Source of the DNA: Aureococcus anophagefferens
Taxonomy: Eukaryota; Sar; Pelagophyceae; Pelagomonadales; Pelagomonadaceae
Assembly: GCF_000186865.1 (NCBI RefSeq)
Contig: NW_008705598.1
Location: 93,236 to 106,246 of the forward strand
Direction: 5' to 3'
DNA: 13,011 nucleotides
The notes under the pieces are model-generated. The model had not been told where the DNA came from, searched no databases, and saw only the letters and a list, made by a program, of their open reading frames with translations. Positions within the stretch are counted from its first letter, which is position 1. Every line of letters starts with the position of its first letter. Positions 1 to 8,600 of the stretch are shown here, piece by piece. The position numbers were made by a program, and so were the translations under genes.

Positions 1-237
1 TCCTTCACTGAGTGCAGACACTTGAAGCGATTGCCAGAATCTGCAGGCCCGGGAGCGTCTTGTAGGATTCCGGCTAAAATCAACTTACAGCGCCTGGATA
101 TGTTCATTTTATATCACTATTAGACAACCTAGGGTCCTGGCTACATTTCATCCCTACCTGAGATTGCTGCTGCCCTCAGTAACTCAACTCCAAATCCAAA
201 TGCACGCGTACATCACTGTGGTAGGGCCGGTGGCTAT

Positions 238-1146
238 CTAAGCATGATCATAGTCCCTGATCCACTCTGAGAACGCAAATACGAACTCCTCGAAATCAAT
301 CACGCCGTTCTGATCCCAGTCCAGTTCCTTCCAACGGTCCTCATTGAGGAAAACATCAGAACCATCGCCCGCCATGCCCTGGGCTTGCATCAGCTCAACG
401 TTATTCCTCGAGATCGATCCTGTGCAATCCGTATCAAATAGAAGGTATGCGGCGACGATCCAGTGTACGAGATAATGGATGTCGTTTGATCGTCCAAGAA
501 AGGCATCCTGGGCGGCGCCCTGATCGCTCGTGAGCGCAGCCTCGGATCTAGGCGTCAAGTGAGAGATCTTCAGGTGCTCAACCTAACGCGATGTCGAAAA
601 CTAAGTGCAGTATGTCTCTAGAAAGAATAGTGGCACTGTTGTTGCAGAGTGAGAGGGTCGTATGAGTCCACTAGCGTCTTGTCTATCTTGCCGAATGCTA
701 ATCAGCGTAGGTACGGCTCGTAGAAGATAAAGAAGGCTTAGGGTGACCAGGAATTCCTTCAGGCTAATTGCACCATCATGATCAACATCACACAGTTCGA
801 ATACTGATTTTAGATCCCTGGGCGAAACTTCGTGTCCTATTTCTAACTTGTCGATCATTTTTTGGAGCTCTCCCAGATCTAGTGACCTACAAGAAGACAT
901 TAAGTGCATCGCATACTCAGCTGTCACATACCCATCTTTATTGATGTCCAAAGAATCATATACAGCTTTGATACGTTTATAAGTCGCATTCAAAGAGCTA
1001 GCTTTCATAAGAATCTTCGAGAAGGTCACCGGAGAGCTTTGGGCGAGTTCGTCCCTTTTTAGTTTAAGCATTTGCACCACTTTCTTCCTTAAAGTGTTAG
1101 CTGCCATGGAATGAACTTCTCGCGCTTTCGCTGGCTTACATCCCAT
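238..1146 (-). CDS. EF-hand calcium-binding protein, CML21/22-like (two exons)
   Basis: Probable Ca2+ sensor. Exon 1 runs 1146 to about 637 and exon 2 runs 582 to 238 (stop TAG), both in the same frame. Exon 1 holds EF-hand loops at residues 67-78 (DINKDGYVTAEY) and 120-131 (DVDHDGAISLKE). Exon 2 holds DTDCTGSISRNN and DWDQNGVIDFEE. The order, the FxxxLSLLYLL segment after loop 2 and the FVFAFSEW end after loop 4 match plant calmodulin-like proteins CML21/22. This fit makes one gene more likely than two. I start at ATG 1146, giving MGCKPA, a plausible N-myristoylation (Gly2) and palmitoylation (Cys3) signal that would place it at membranes. The frame stays open upstream to a GTG at 1167. Length is 284 residues with a 54-nt intron or 258 with a 132-nt intron; from memory the plant proteins are about 230. 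Loops 1 and 3 lack the acidic twelfth residue. The family is sure, the exon junction less so. Confidence 0.85.
583..636 (-). other. Intron in the EF-hand gene (boundary tentative)
   Basis: Frame-0 stops at about 601 and 583 separate the two EF-hand exons, so something must be removed. On the minus strand a GTGCCA donor at 636 and a TTAG|G acceptor at 583 give a 54-nt phase-0 intron that restores the frame. A second in-phase donor, GTACCT at 714, would give 132 nt and a shorter linker, closer to plant CML21/22 spacing. I prefer 54 nt only because the other introns here are 58 and 62 nt. The acceptor is better supported than the donor. Confidence 0.5.
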
Positions 1147-1829
1147 TGACGCTGACTTGCACCCCACTTAGCAGTTACTTTCTTTGGCCGCCAAGCCGAC
1201 TTAGTGTGGCAAACGAGCCGAAGTTGAATTTCGTCGGTCCGTTTCCAAGGTGCAAGATCAACCTGACGACGGTCGGCAGGAGAGCGCTGAGCGCGTCTGA
1301 TGCGGTTTCGCTAGTACTACCCGTAGCACCGCGAAAATGCGGAGATGCGGGTGTGCACCGCTAAGTCGAACCTCGGGAATCACATAGACGACACACCTGC
1401 GAAAACGAGACATCCTGGGGATTGCGTAGCAGCTCAAACGAGTGGCTTTAGGAACTGCAGTCGGCGACGTCGTCGCCCCCCGACCCGATTTTGATCCCGT
1501 TCGGGCGCACGGAGCATCAGGGATCGTTCATCATCGAGGCAGCGATGGTAAAATCTTCATTTCGAGCGCCAGTCCGCTGCATCGGCCGCGCGGCGTTCGG
1601 GCGTTTCGAAGCGGACCGTCGTCCGTCTCCCGGCCACGGCATTCCGGCGGGCAGTGCACCAAGCGACCGCCGCCGGCGAGCGCCGCCGCCGGCGCCGCCG
1701 CTGGAGGAGGCGCGCAGCGCCCCCCTGACCAAATTTACTCGGACCGACCACATTACCCGAAAAAGGACCAAATTTGGTTGAAAATCTAAAATTCTCTATT
1801 TATTAACTTATTATTGTCGCTGTTGGGGA
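1147..1829. promoter_or_regulatory. Divergent intergenic region upstream of the EF-hand and NELF-C/D genes
   Basis: This 683-bp stretch separates two genes transcribed away from each other. About 1590-1725 is a very GC-rich, CG-dinucleotide-rich island made largely of GCC/CGC runs, which keeps several frames open by composition alone. It then changes abruptly to AT-rich sequence, with GACCAAATTT repeated at 1727-1736 and 1766-1775 and a TATTTATTAA run at about 1797-1806. That run lies about 25-35 bp before the NELF ATG and is a candidate core promoter. The EF-hand side has no TATA-like element. I see no convincing gene; the short reading frames have no recognisable motif. Confidence 0.55.
1727..1775 (+). 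repeat. Direct repeat GACCAAATTT upstream of NELF-C/D
   Basis: The 10-mer GACCAAATTT occurs at 1727-1736 and again at 1766-1775. The second copy extends to the palindrome CCAAATTTGG. Two copies 39 bp apart, just upstream of the AT-rich core promoter candidate, could bind a regulator, but chance is not excluded. Confidence 0.4.
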
Positions 1830-3986
1830 ATGTGCTTGGGGGAAGATGACATTGTGTTGCTACCGCCCCTTTCCACTCTTTCGGCTGCGAGCTCTCCGTC
1901 CATTGCGTCGTCCACATCAGATTCCCTGTTTTTGGGCTGTGAGATGCCCCTAGAGGCAGGGATAGATGCAAATTATTTCACCGAGGAGAGTTCGAGTCTA
2001 AGAAATACTCGCCAGCTCTTGGACGCAAATGATTCAATTCTTGAGCCTGGTCTATGGGCGACGGTAGCAGAGTTTGTGCGGCATGGCGGTGATAGCGGTG
2101 AAGTTCCCCTTCTCCTCGCGCGTGGTCTGATAGGATATCCGCAGATGGCTCGTTTGCTTGTTCACTGGCTTGGGATTGCGGGTGTCTCCCAGGTCGAAGT
2201 CGAAGCCATCACGTGGGATGCAGTAGAAAAAGAGCTCAAAAGGCGACTTGATGTTTGCTCGCTTGATGATTCCACAGTGCAGTGGCTTGTATCGCGGCCG
2301 AAGTTCCTAGATACCCTGCTTGAAAAGCGACAGGGTCGGTGCTTGGTCGTCGACCTGTACTCTGATACGTCCAGACAAGGTGATGGCAGTCAGAGTGATC
2401 TCCTTTGCCACTGTCTGCGAGAAATAGCTGCTCGCGGTCATATCTCTGAACTACTGGAACTTGACAGAATTTGCTTGTGCGACGACTGGTACCTGTTTAA
2501 GGCAGGACTACTTAGCTCTGTGATGCGCGCTGCAAAGCCAAATCGTAGTTGTGCCTCGTCAGTTGAAACACTGGTAACTGATATACTTCGGTGTTGCGGT
2601 GCGCGCTTAGAGGCACAGTGCTATGCAAATCGTGTCCTCGAGACTATTGAGTGTGCAGCTGGTACGAAAGATCCTCTCCTATGGCGCTATGCGCTCCAAG
2701 ATAAGCGCCTCGTGATCAAACCCCCACTACTCCGGCTTTTACATGGGCCTCTCCGGGCTCCGTGCGCGAATGCACTCGGAGACTTGGTCCTGAGCCTTGC
2801 GCGCAATCCAACAGTGACCGCTCTCGATGCTGTGCGCACTGCATACAACGCCATGCCACATACGGCATACTTACGTGTGCCGCAGGTGGCTGCTGCCCTT
2901 TTTCAGCTTGCATTTGATCCGACTTTGGCCATACCCCACTCCATCGATGCTGCGGCAGATCTCATTGCCGCTGCGGTGAGCATACCATCCAAGACTGGTG
3001 ATGGTCTAGGCCTCGCCAATACGAGTGATTGCATATGTGCCACGCATGCTGCAACAGCCGCGGTCATTGCTACAGCTGCAAAGACATGCCTTCACGAAAC
3101 CCTTTCTACTTATGGCCACGCATCAACGGGGGACATCCTTCTTGCTGCCGCTTGCCGATGCGCTGCTGCACGTCATGGAATTCTTGTCTGGATTGCCAAA
3201 CTCCTTGACGATCCATCATGGCTGCGCACGCGTCTTCGCTCATTCGCATCATCGGCGTTGTTGATTCTACGCACCGCCGCGCGTTCACCTCATGCCCAGC
3301 GGCGTGTCTTTAATGCGTATAAGCGCATCGTGGACGCCCCGCGCTACCTGGTCGCGCAGCTCAGGAACGCACGTGTATCAGAGCCGTACGACTCTAACGA
3401 TGTGAGTAAGGCAGCCATTGTCGGCCTTGTTGATCTCGCTGCCGACTGGAGCTGCGCACCCGATATAGTGCACTTTGCCAAGGTGTCTGACTCCATCCAC
3501 GGTACACTCCTCAAGCACTTTGTCCTCCGACTTGGGAAGAAGACTCGTCCACCATACTCGGTGGCATTTGCGACTGCTGCAGCGGATCTTCTTGGTTGTG
3601 AAAAAGCTAGGCATGTATGGCGTAGACTCGACACACTCCCGACAAATGAAATCGTTAACATCCGCAGTCTCGCTTCAGGCATCGCGTCGCGCCTACAAGA
3701 TATTCCAGATGATGGCACACGTGCCTACCTCACACGCCTGGGAACCGCGTCGGGCCAAATTGCTGTCGCATTGCCAAAATTTATATCGACTGTGGATTCC
3801 TTCCAGTCATCACTGATGCCAGAGTCTAAGGAAAGCGGTAGTTCACTAATCGACACAGAGCCATTCACTTTCTCGCGAACTCAGCTGAATGATACCAATC
3901 CACCAGAAGTGCGAGCTGGGAAGCGCCGCGCATCGGACCACACACCGCAGTGTGTAGAAAAGAGGTATCGGGCTGCCGAACCCTGA
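1830..3986 (+). CDS. Negative elongation factor subunit C/D (NELF-C/D, TH1) homologue
   Basis: In animals NELF-C/D is a subunit of the NELF complex, which holds RNA polymerase II in promoter-proximal pause. This intronless 718-residue ORF follows the TH1 family along its length. Residues about 68-118 (N-terminal DSILEPGLW and a QMARLLVHWLGIAGV helix) match the family N-terminal helices. About 321-370 match the segment with a pro-rich turn followed by LRVPQVAAALFQLAF. About 450-490 carry GILVWIAKLLDDPSW. About 560-585 carry a helix ending RPPYSVAF, like the conserved TPPYxxxF segment. The C-terminus has two basic clusters about 10 residues apart (GKRR and EKRYR), a bipartite nuclear-signal-like arrangement. 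Animal TH1 is nearer 590 residues; the extra length is an acidic/serine-rich start and a tail. ATG 1830 lies just after AT-rich promoter-like DNA. No other NELF subunit is in the window. The match is by eye to the remembered family pattern. Confidence 0.88.
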   Translation: MCLGEDDIVLLPPLSTLSAASSPSIASSTSDSLFLGCEMPLEAGIDANYFTEESSSLRNTRQLLDANDSILEPGLWATVAEFVRHGGDSGEVPLLLARGLIGYPQMARLLVHWLGIAGVSQVEVEAITWDAVEKELKRRLDVCSLDDSTVQWLVSRPKFLDTLLEKRQGRCLVVDLYSDTSRQGDGSQSDLLCHCLREIAARGHISELLELDRICLCDDWYLFKAGLLSSVMRAAKPNRSCASSVETLVTDILRCCGARLEAQCYANRVLETIECAAGTKDPLLWRYALQDKRLVIKPPLLRLLHGPLRAPCANALGDLVLSLARNPTVTALDAVRTAYNAMPHTAYLRVPQVAAALFQLAFDPTLAIPHSIDAAADLIAAAVSIPSKTGDGLGLANTSDCICATHAATAAVIATAAKTCLHETLSTYGHASTGDILLAAACRCAAARHGILVWIAKLLDDPSWLRTRLRSFASSALLILRTAARSPHAQRRVFNAYKRIVDAPRYLVAQLRNARVSEPYDSNDVSKAAIVGLVDLAADWSCAPDIVHFAKVSDSIHGTLLKHFVLRLGKKTRPPYSVAFATAAADLLGCEKARHVWRRLDTLPTNEIVNIRSLASGIASRLQDIPDDGTRAYLTRLGTASGQIAVALPKFISTVDSFQSSLMPESKESGSSLIDTEPFTFSRTQLNDTNPPEVRAGKRRASDHTPQCVEKRYRAAEP

Positions 3987-4339
3987 TAGATGTATTTTTC
4001 TCTGGATAGATCGAGCCAACTAGACGAGGGTCCTAGTCCTGTGGTTGCCAGTGTCTGTGTCCTTATTCCTGCGCCCCTGTAGGCGCCTCTAATCATAAGG
4101 TGGCCAAGGTGTAGCCTCTATCTGTCGGGGGCGCCGTAGGGCAAAGGGGGGCGGCGACGACGACGGCGGTTTTATCAGGACATCGAGAGCCCAAGGCCAG
4201 CCTGGTAAATTCGAAGTTGAAGAACGGCCGACCACCAAGCATGTATAGTGCTCCAGGTCCGATTGGCAAAATCAAAGCACGGAAAGTACATGTCAGATAG
4301 ATAGCACTCGCGAAATCTGATCCCAAGGCCATCATCTCG
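3987..4339. other. Convergent 3' intergenic region
   Basis: About 350 bp lie between the stops of the NELF-C/D gene (+) and the 244-residue gene (-), so this must hold both 3' untranslated regions. There is no canonical AATAAA. A minus-strand reading frame crosses from here into the neighbouring gene (4093-4506), but it has no motif and overlaps a better frame. A short GGCGGCGACGACGACGGCGG run lies at about 4150-4170. Confidence 0.5.
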
Positions 4340-5074
4340 CTAATTGACATCTTCACGCCAGGTACCCGCGAAGAGAGTGGGCCTACTTTTGGGTCCGCCT
4401 GTTTTTCTAGGAGTGTAGCGACCCGGCTCTGTTGTCTCAACAAGGCCCTCACGGCCGGAGGTCGGATTGGGCTGGTACCGGGAATGGGAAAACTGATCCT
4501 CGACACCGAACGACTTCACCTCAGCACGCCCGATACCAAGTATTGAAGAGCACTTGGGTTTGAGGAGTCCCTCGGTGACTAGTTGTTCTTGTCGACGATC
4601 GTGCTCATTTCCTGAAGGGAGCGGTGTGTAGAAACGGTAGTGCGAGTTGCGGATCGTAATTTCGCCAGACTTGATGAGCTCTGCAGATGGTCGATCGCTG
4701 AGATAGCGCGCTTGAAGTCGCTGTCCCCGCACTTTATCAGGGTCAAACTTTCCAGAAACTACATCAAAGCCATTGTAATTGCACTTGTCTTGCAAGAACC
4801 CCCGCCGTTTCACAAGGTGGTCAGCCGCCACTTTCGCCTTTACTCGTTCTGCTTCTTTGCGCTGGGCGTGTTGATTGATCGCATTCGCATTTCTTCGGTT
4901 GAATCCCTTTTTGAAACGAGTGGTACAAACTCCTTGCATCGCCTGCTCCATTCGAGCGAACCCGCCAGGACCGTCAATGTGCGTTAAGTTGAGACTGTGG
5001 TGCGCCGCCTCAAAGTTAACTCGCTTGCCGAAGCGTAGAGCTCCGCCGCCGCGGGTCTCCGGTGGGATGGTCAT
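4340..5074 (-). CDS. Uncharacterised 244-residue basic protein
   Basis: I do not recognise a named family. The single-exon ORF starts at ATG 5074, the first ATG after an in-frame TAA about 28 codons upstream, and stops at 4340. Residues about 55-95 are a charged helical stretch rich in Lys, Arg, Ala and Gln. Residues 99-108 read NYNGFDVVSG, similar in style to the YN/FD-x-(I/V)-(T/S)G motif in many conserved protist proteins of unknown role. Residues 124-140 (YLSDRPSAELIKSGEIT) resemble an actin-binding RPEL repeat, but one residue is missing between RP and EL. Residues 176-200 (SSILGIGRAEVKSFGVEDQF, then SHSRY) look conserved and structured. The tail is Pro/Gly/Arg-rich. There is no signal peptide or membrane span. 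A TATA-like TTTTTATATC lies about 45-55 bp upstream of the ATG. Confidence 0.72.
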   Translation of the reverse strand: MTIPPETRGGGALRFGKRVNFEAAHHSLNLTHIDGPGGFARMEQAMQGVCTTRFKKGFNRRNANAINQHAQRKEAERVKAKVAADHLVKRRGFLQDKCNYNGFDVVSGKFDPDKVRGQRLQARYLSDRPSAELIKSGEITIRNSHYRFYTPLPSGNEHDRRQEQLVTEGLLKPKCSSILGIGRAEVKSFGVEDQFSHSRYQPNPTSGREGLVETTEPGRYTPRKTGGPKSRPTLFAGTWREDVN

Positions 5075-5312
5075 TCGATGTAACGCGACCCAGAAGGTAT
5101 GTTTAGGGATGTTGAAAGATATAAAAATCGAATTAGGATACCCTTATTATTGCGCAGGAGTGTGGCTCAGGCTGAGGTGGCTGCGCCATCCAAGCGCGGG
5201 CTAGGGTCGCGGTCGACTCCCCCCTGAATGTCCGTTTAATTCAGGGCTGGCGTCTTCGGCCCCGGCGCCTGGCCGGACGTGTCCCAGGTGATAAACGGCG
5301 ACTTAGTTAGTC

Positions 5313-5337
5313 GTTCAACATGAAGATTTTGTTGAAC
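5313..5337. repeat. Inverted repeat GTTCAACA ... TGTTGAAC
   Basis: Two perfect 8-bp arms (5313-5320 and 5330-5337) flank a 9-bp spacer in the divergent promoter region. It could be a dimeric transcription-factor site or a cruciform. A related AGTTGAAG follows at about 5350. Confidence 0.45.
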
Positions 5338-5459
5338 TTCAATAGTCAAGTTGAAGCTACAAACCCCTGGAACTGGAAGAAACCAGTGCAGAGTGCTGCT
5401 TGGCGCCCGCCAGTCACAGCCGCAATGACACCGAAGCGCCACTGGCGCCGCCTCGTCCG

Positions 5460-5484
5460 AAAATCGGCCATTGTGGCCGATTTT
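5460..5484. repeat. Perfect 11-bp hairpin AAAATCGGCCA-TTG-TGGCCGATTTT
   Basis: Arms 5460-5470 and 5474-5484 are exactly complementary with a 3-nt loop, followed by an A-rich run. In bacteria this would look like an intrinsic terminator, but it lies about 210 bp upstream of the coiled-coil ATG in eukaryotic DNA and follows no gene, so that function is not claimed. Confidence 0.55.
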
Positions 5485-5523
5485 TAGAAAAAAAATCTCC
5501 GGTAACCGTCAAAATTCGTACTG

Positions 5524-5541
5524 CGCGTGCGGCCGCACGCG
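5524..5541. repeat. 18-bp perfect palindrome
   Basis: CGCGTGCGGCCGCACGCG is identical to its reverse complement and sits in a GC-rich stretch about 155 bp upstream of the coiled-coil ATG. It could be a symmetric protein-binding site or simply a by-product of CG-rich sequence. Confidence 0.5.
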
Positions 5542-5695
5542 TCCGTAGGCGCACTAGGACGCCCAAAAACCCTCGCCCCGCCCCAAAAATCTAGTCTAGT
5601 TAGTCGGCAGGCCTGTCGGCATGCTGTCTACTCTATAGGCCTAGCTAAAATAATTGCCCTTTGCCTCATATCTAGGCAACGTGCAACGCCATCTA

Positions 5696-8600
5696 ATGGA
5701 GCCTCCGAGCCTTCTAGAAATGCTAGATAGTATGCGGAAAAGGCTAAAGCGAAGAAACGTCTTACTTGACGAGGTGCGGAAAGCCTATCTCAAGGACGTT
5801 GTTGTCGTGCGCGATCTGCTCACTCGTCGTGAAGAAGGCGATAAGATGGCATCCTCTCTCAACTTGCGTCCAACTCTAGCATTGTATGCACCATCAGAAT
5901 GCACATTTCGAGTGGCTCACGGCGGACGCTTTGATGATTACGGCGGACATATTGAAGTTATTCATCGTGAATCAAGGCGCGTCTCAGAGCTTTCGAAACG
6001 AATCGAGGAGCTTCTTGAAATAGAGCAAGAATCAAGGTTCAAAGCAGCCAAGCTCGAAGTGCAAGCGCAACAAGACCGAGCCGCACTCAATAACCAACGA
6101 AATCACAATCGTGATGAGCGCGAACAACTTTGTACGGAAATATCAATGCTCAAAGACCGCTTAGACCGCCTTGATGAGACGGCCCTTGACACTGCACAAC
6201 GTACAATTAATGGCTTACAGCATCAGCTAGAACATGCAGAAACTCGAATTAAGGAACTAGTCCCATTGGTTGGTGATAGTGCCCGTAGTCAACAAGAGGC
6301 AGGTCAGGCCGGACTTTTGATTGCCGGCAAGGACCACCGCATTTCTGAACTTGAAAAGGGCCTCTTGACAGCCAAGCGTGATTTGACTCTTGAGCTCGAA
6401 CGATATAACGATCTTGAGAAGAAATTAAGTGAAGAGTGTGCTGGATCAAATATTTTGCGGCGCAAGAATGAAGACATACAGATGGAAATCCGGGATGCCA
6501 AAGTTCAGATCAATGCCACACAAAGCTCTCTAGATGACAGTCGAAGATCCGAAGCCGAGCTCAATCAGAAATTGAGCGACTTGCAAGTCGAATATACGGA
6601 AGCCGTCCAGCGTGAGGAAGCAGAACAAGAAGAGCTGCAGCTGCAGTTGGAAAACCTTAGGGAAGAAACACGCCTGTCTAAACATAAAATGGAGGAAATA
6701 AAAAGCAAGTCAATGAAATCCGAGTTGGCACAACATGAAGCACTTACGAGGGCCTGCGCAGAGGTGGAGCAGAATTTGATGATAAAGCATCAGCATGAGA
6801 TGCTCCAGCTAAAAGATGACGCGGCACGGAATGATGAGAAGCTGATAAAACTCGATGCGAAGTTGAAACTAGAGCAAGAGAAACGTGCTATGCTTGACGT
6901 GGAGCTTAAAGGGCTGCGAGTCGAAGAGCAAGAGCACGTGCAGTCTACAGCAAATCTGCATAACGAGATTGGCGCGAAGCTTGATGAGATTCTCACATTG
7001 CTCGGTCTTCCAGTTTGTCCAAACGTCGATAATAAAGATATCAGTGGCGATCTAGAAGTTGTTCAAAGCTACATGGTGGAGTGTCTGGCCACCGTGGATA
7101 GCCTCCGGGAGGAAAAGGATGCGCTTTTGGCCCACTTGGATCAATACAAAGCCAAGTCTGACGCGGCTTCGAGCAGTGCAAGATTAGCCTCACTCATTTC
7201 GTCGAAGGACACAAAAAAAAGTTTCTCAAACGAACAGCTTATTCAAATGCTGCAGGAGAATGCAGATGGGCTTTCACAACTGCAAACTGAACTCGACATC
7301 TCTAATGCTGACCGCGACCGAATTGAGACAGAGTCGAAGCTTGTGTCAGACGCTCTGGAAGCGACACAACACGAGCTACGAGCACTTCTTTCCCAAGACA
7401 TAGAGGCTCGGTGCAGTAAAGCCATCGCGCAGTTTGACTTGAGTGCCGAACTCTCTTCTGAATTGGATCGTGCGCGTACAACTTCGCAGAGGTGCATTGA
7501 CATCAAAGCAAAACTCACGGAGCTTGGACTGCGATCTACCATGCTTGAAGGGAGATTCCCCCAAGTTTCAGGTAGCAGTCCGGCTCCTCATCAATCAGAA
7601 GTGCGTGAAAATCAAAGGTACCAGGAGCACTCACAACGTGCAACGTTGAAGGACACAGAGGAATTGAAGACTCCAGCAGAAACTTTTGACTTTCAAGGTC
7701 GCGAATTGCGCACTCACTTGGTCTCTGCCACCTCCATGTATATGGAGGCACTCCAGCAGCTGCGTGAATTGGAGAGTTCAGAATCAGAATTTTTGGAAAC
7801 ATCGCTCGACACACTTGGTAGCCTTGACACGGACGAAATGGCAACTCGCCTTGTCGAAATCTCCTCCAAATTTTCTATTTCTTTTGATAACGTGGCTACT
7901 GAACTGAGATCGCTGCGCAATTTGTCTGATCAGCTACCAGCCAACTTCTCTTACAGTGAAATGCAGTCCAAAGTTACTATGCTAGAACAGGCTGCAAAGG
8001 AAGCGGGAGAAAGTGATTCTGGGAAGAAGGGCGGAAGGGAAGAGGAACTACAACGGCTAAAGCAGCGCAACACGTCGCAACAAAACTTCATCATGGAGCT
8101 CCAGGAAGAAGTAGCCACGATGAAAGGACTCATGTTTGCAGCGGATGAAATTAAGCGGCAGTATAGCGAGCTCGAGGACAAATATAGATTGCTTGAGAAT
8201 GAGTTCACTGAGAAAGCTGAAAATGAAGTGAATTCACGCAAGGCTAAAGAGCGCATAGAGCTGCAACTAACGCTGGCTCACGCTGACATATCGACGCTTA
8301 CTCGTGATAAAGAGTCACTTATAGTTTCATTGAAGAGTAATGAAGACCTAATATCAAAGTTGGAGTTGAAGCTAATGCAGACACAGCGAGTATATGAAGA
8401 TGTTGTGCAACACGAAAAAAATAGATTGGAGACAAATAGGGATGTTGGCACCCAGTTTAGTCCGTTGCTTGTGGATGCTAGTGCACAGACATCTTTCAAA
8501 ACACCTGGAATGACATTGCGCCAAATAAATATATTTGCTCACGTTCCTCATCGCAAATGGGGACCGGGGTTGGTTACTCCTGCTATTATTGACCACAAGT

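Larger units (their letters stand above)
5075..5695. promoter_or_regulatory. Divergent intergenic region between the 244-residue gene and the coiled-coil gene
   Basis: About 620 bp between divergent genes. A TATA-like element (GATATAAAAA on the plus strand, 5119-5128) faces the minus-strand gene. The rest holds an 8-bp-arm inverted repeat at 5313-5337, an 11-bp perfect hairpin at 5460-5484, an 18-bp palindrome at 5524-5541 and a C-rich run at about 5555-5590. The coiled-coil gene has only a weak TATAGGCCTAGCTAAAATAA stretch 40-60 bp before its ATG. No gene is evident. Confidence 0.5.

Noticed and set aside
238..558. Separate 106-residue EF-hand gene
   Set aside because: The nominal start is TTG, the frame matches the upstream EF-hand exon, and the combined four-EF-hand order fits CML21/22, so it is treated as exon 2.
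1442..1789. Overlapping open frames on both strands in the GC-rich island before NELF-C/D
   Set aside because: Open frames on several strands at once are expected where stops are rare. The sequences are Arg/Ala/Pro-rich with no domain.
1980..2010. tRNA T-loop-like GAGTTCGAGTC
   Set aside because: It lies inside the NELF-C/D coding sequence and no acceptor or anticodon arms can be formed around it.
4093..4506. 137-codon minus-strand reading frame with a hydrophobic middle
   Set aside because: It overlaps the 244-residue gene in another frame, lacks any motif and extends into the convergent 3' region. The overlapping frame has better protein-like blocks and a proper ATG.
4670..4710. RPEL actin-binding repeat in the 244-residue protein
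   Set aside because: The spacing RP-x-x-EL is one residue shorter than the RPxxxEL consensus and only one copy is present.
5460..5500. Bacterial intrinsic terminator
   Set aside because: The hairpin fits in shape, but the window is eukaryotic, no gene ends there and the following run is mainly A, not T.
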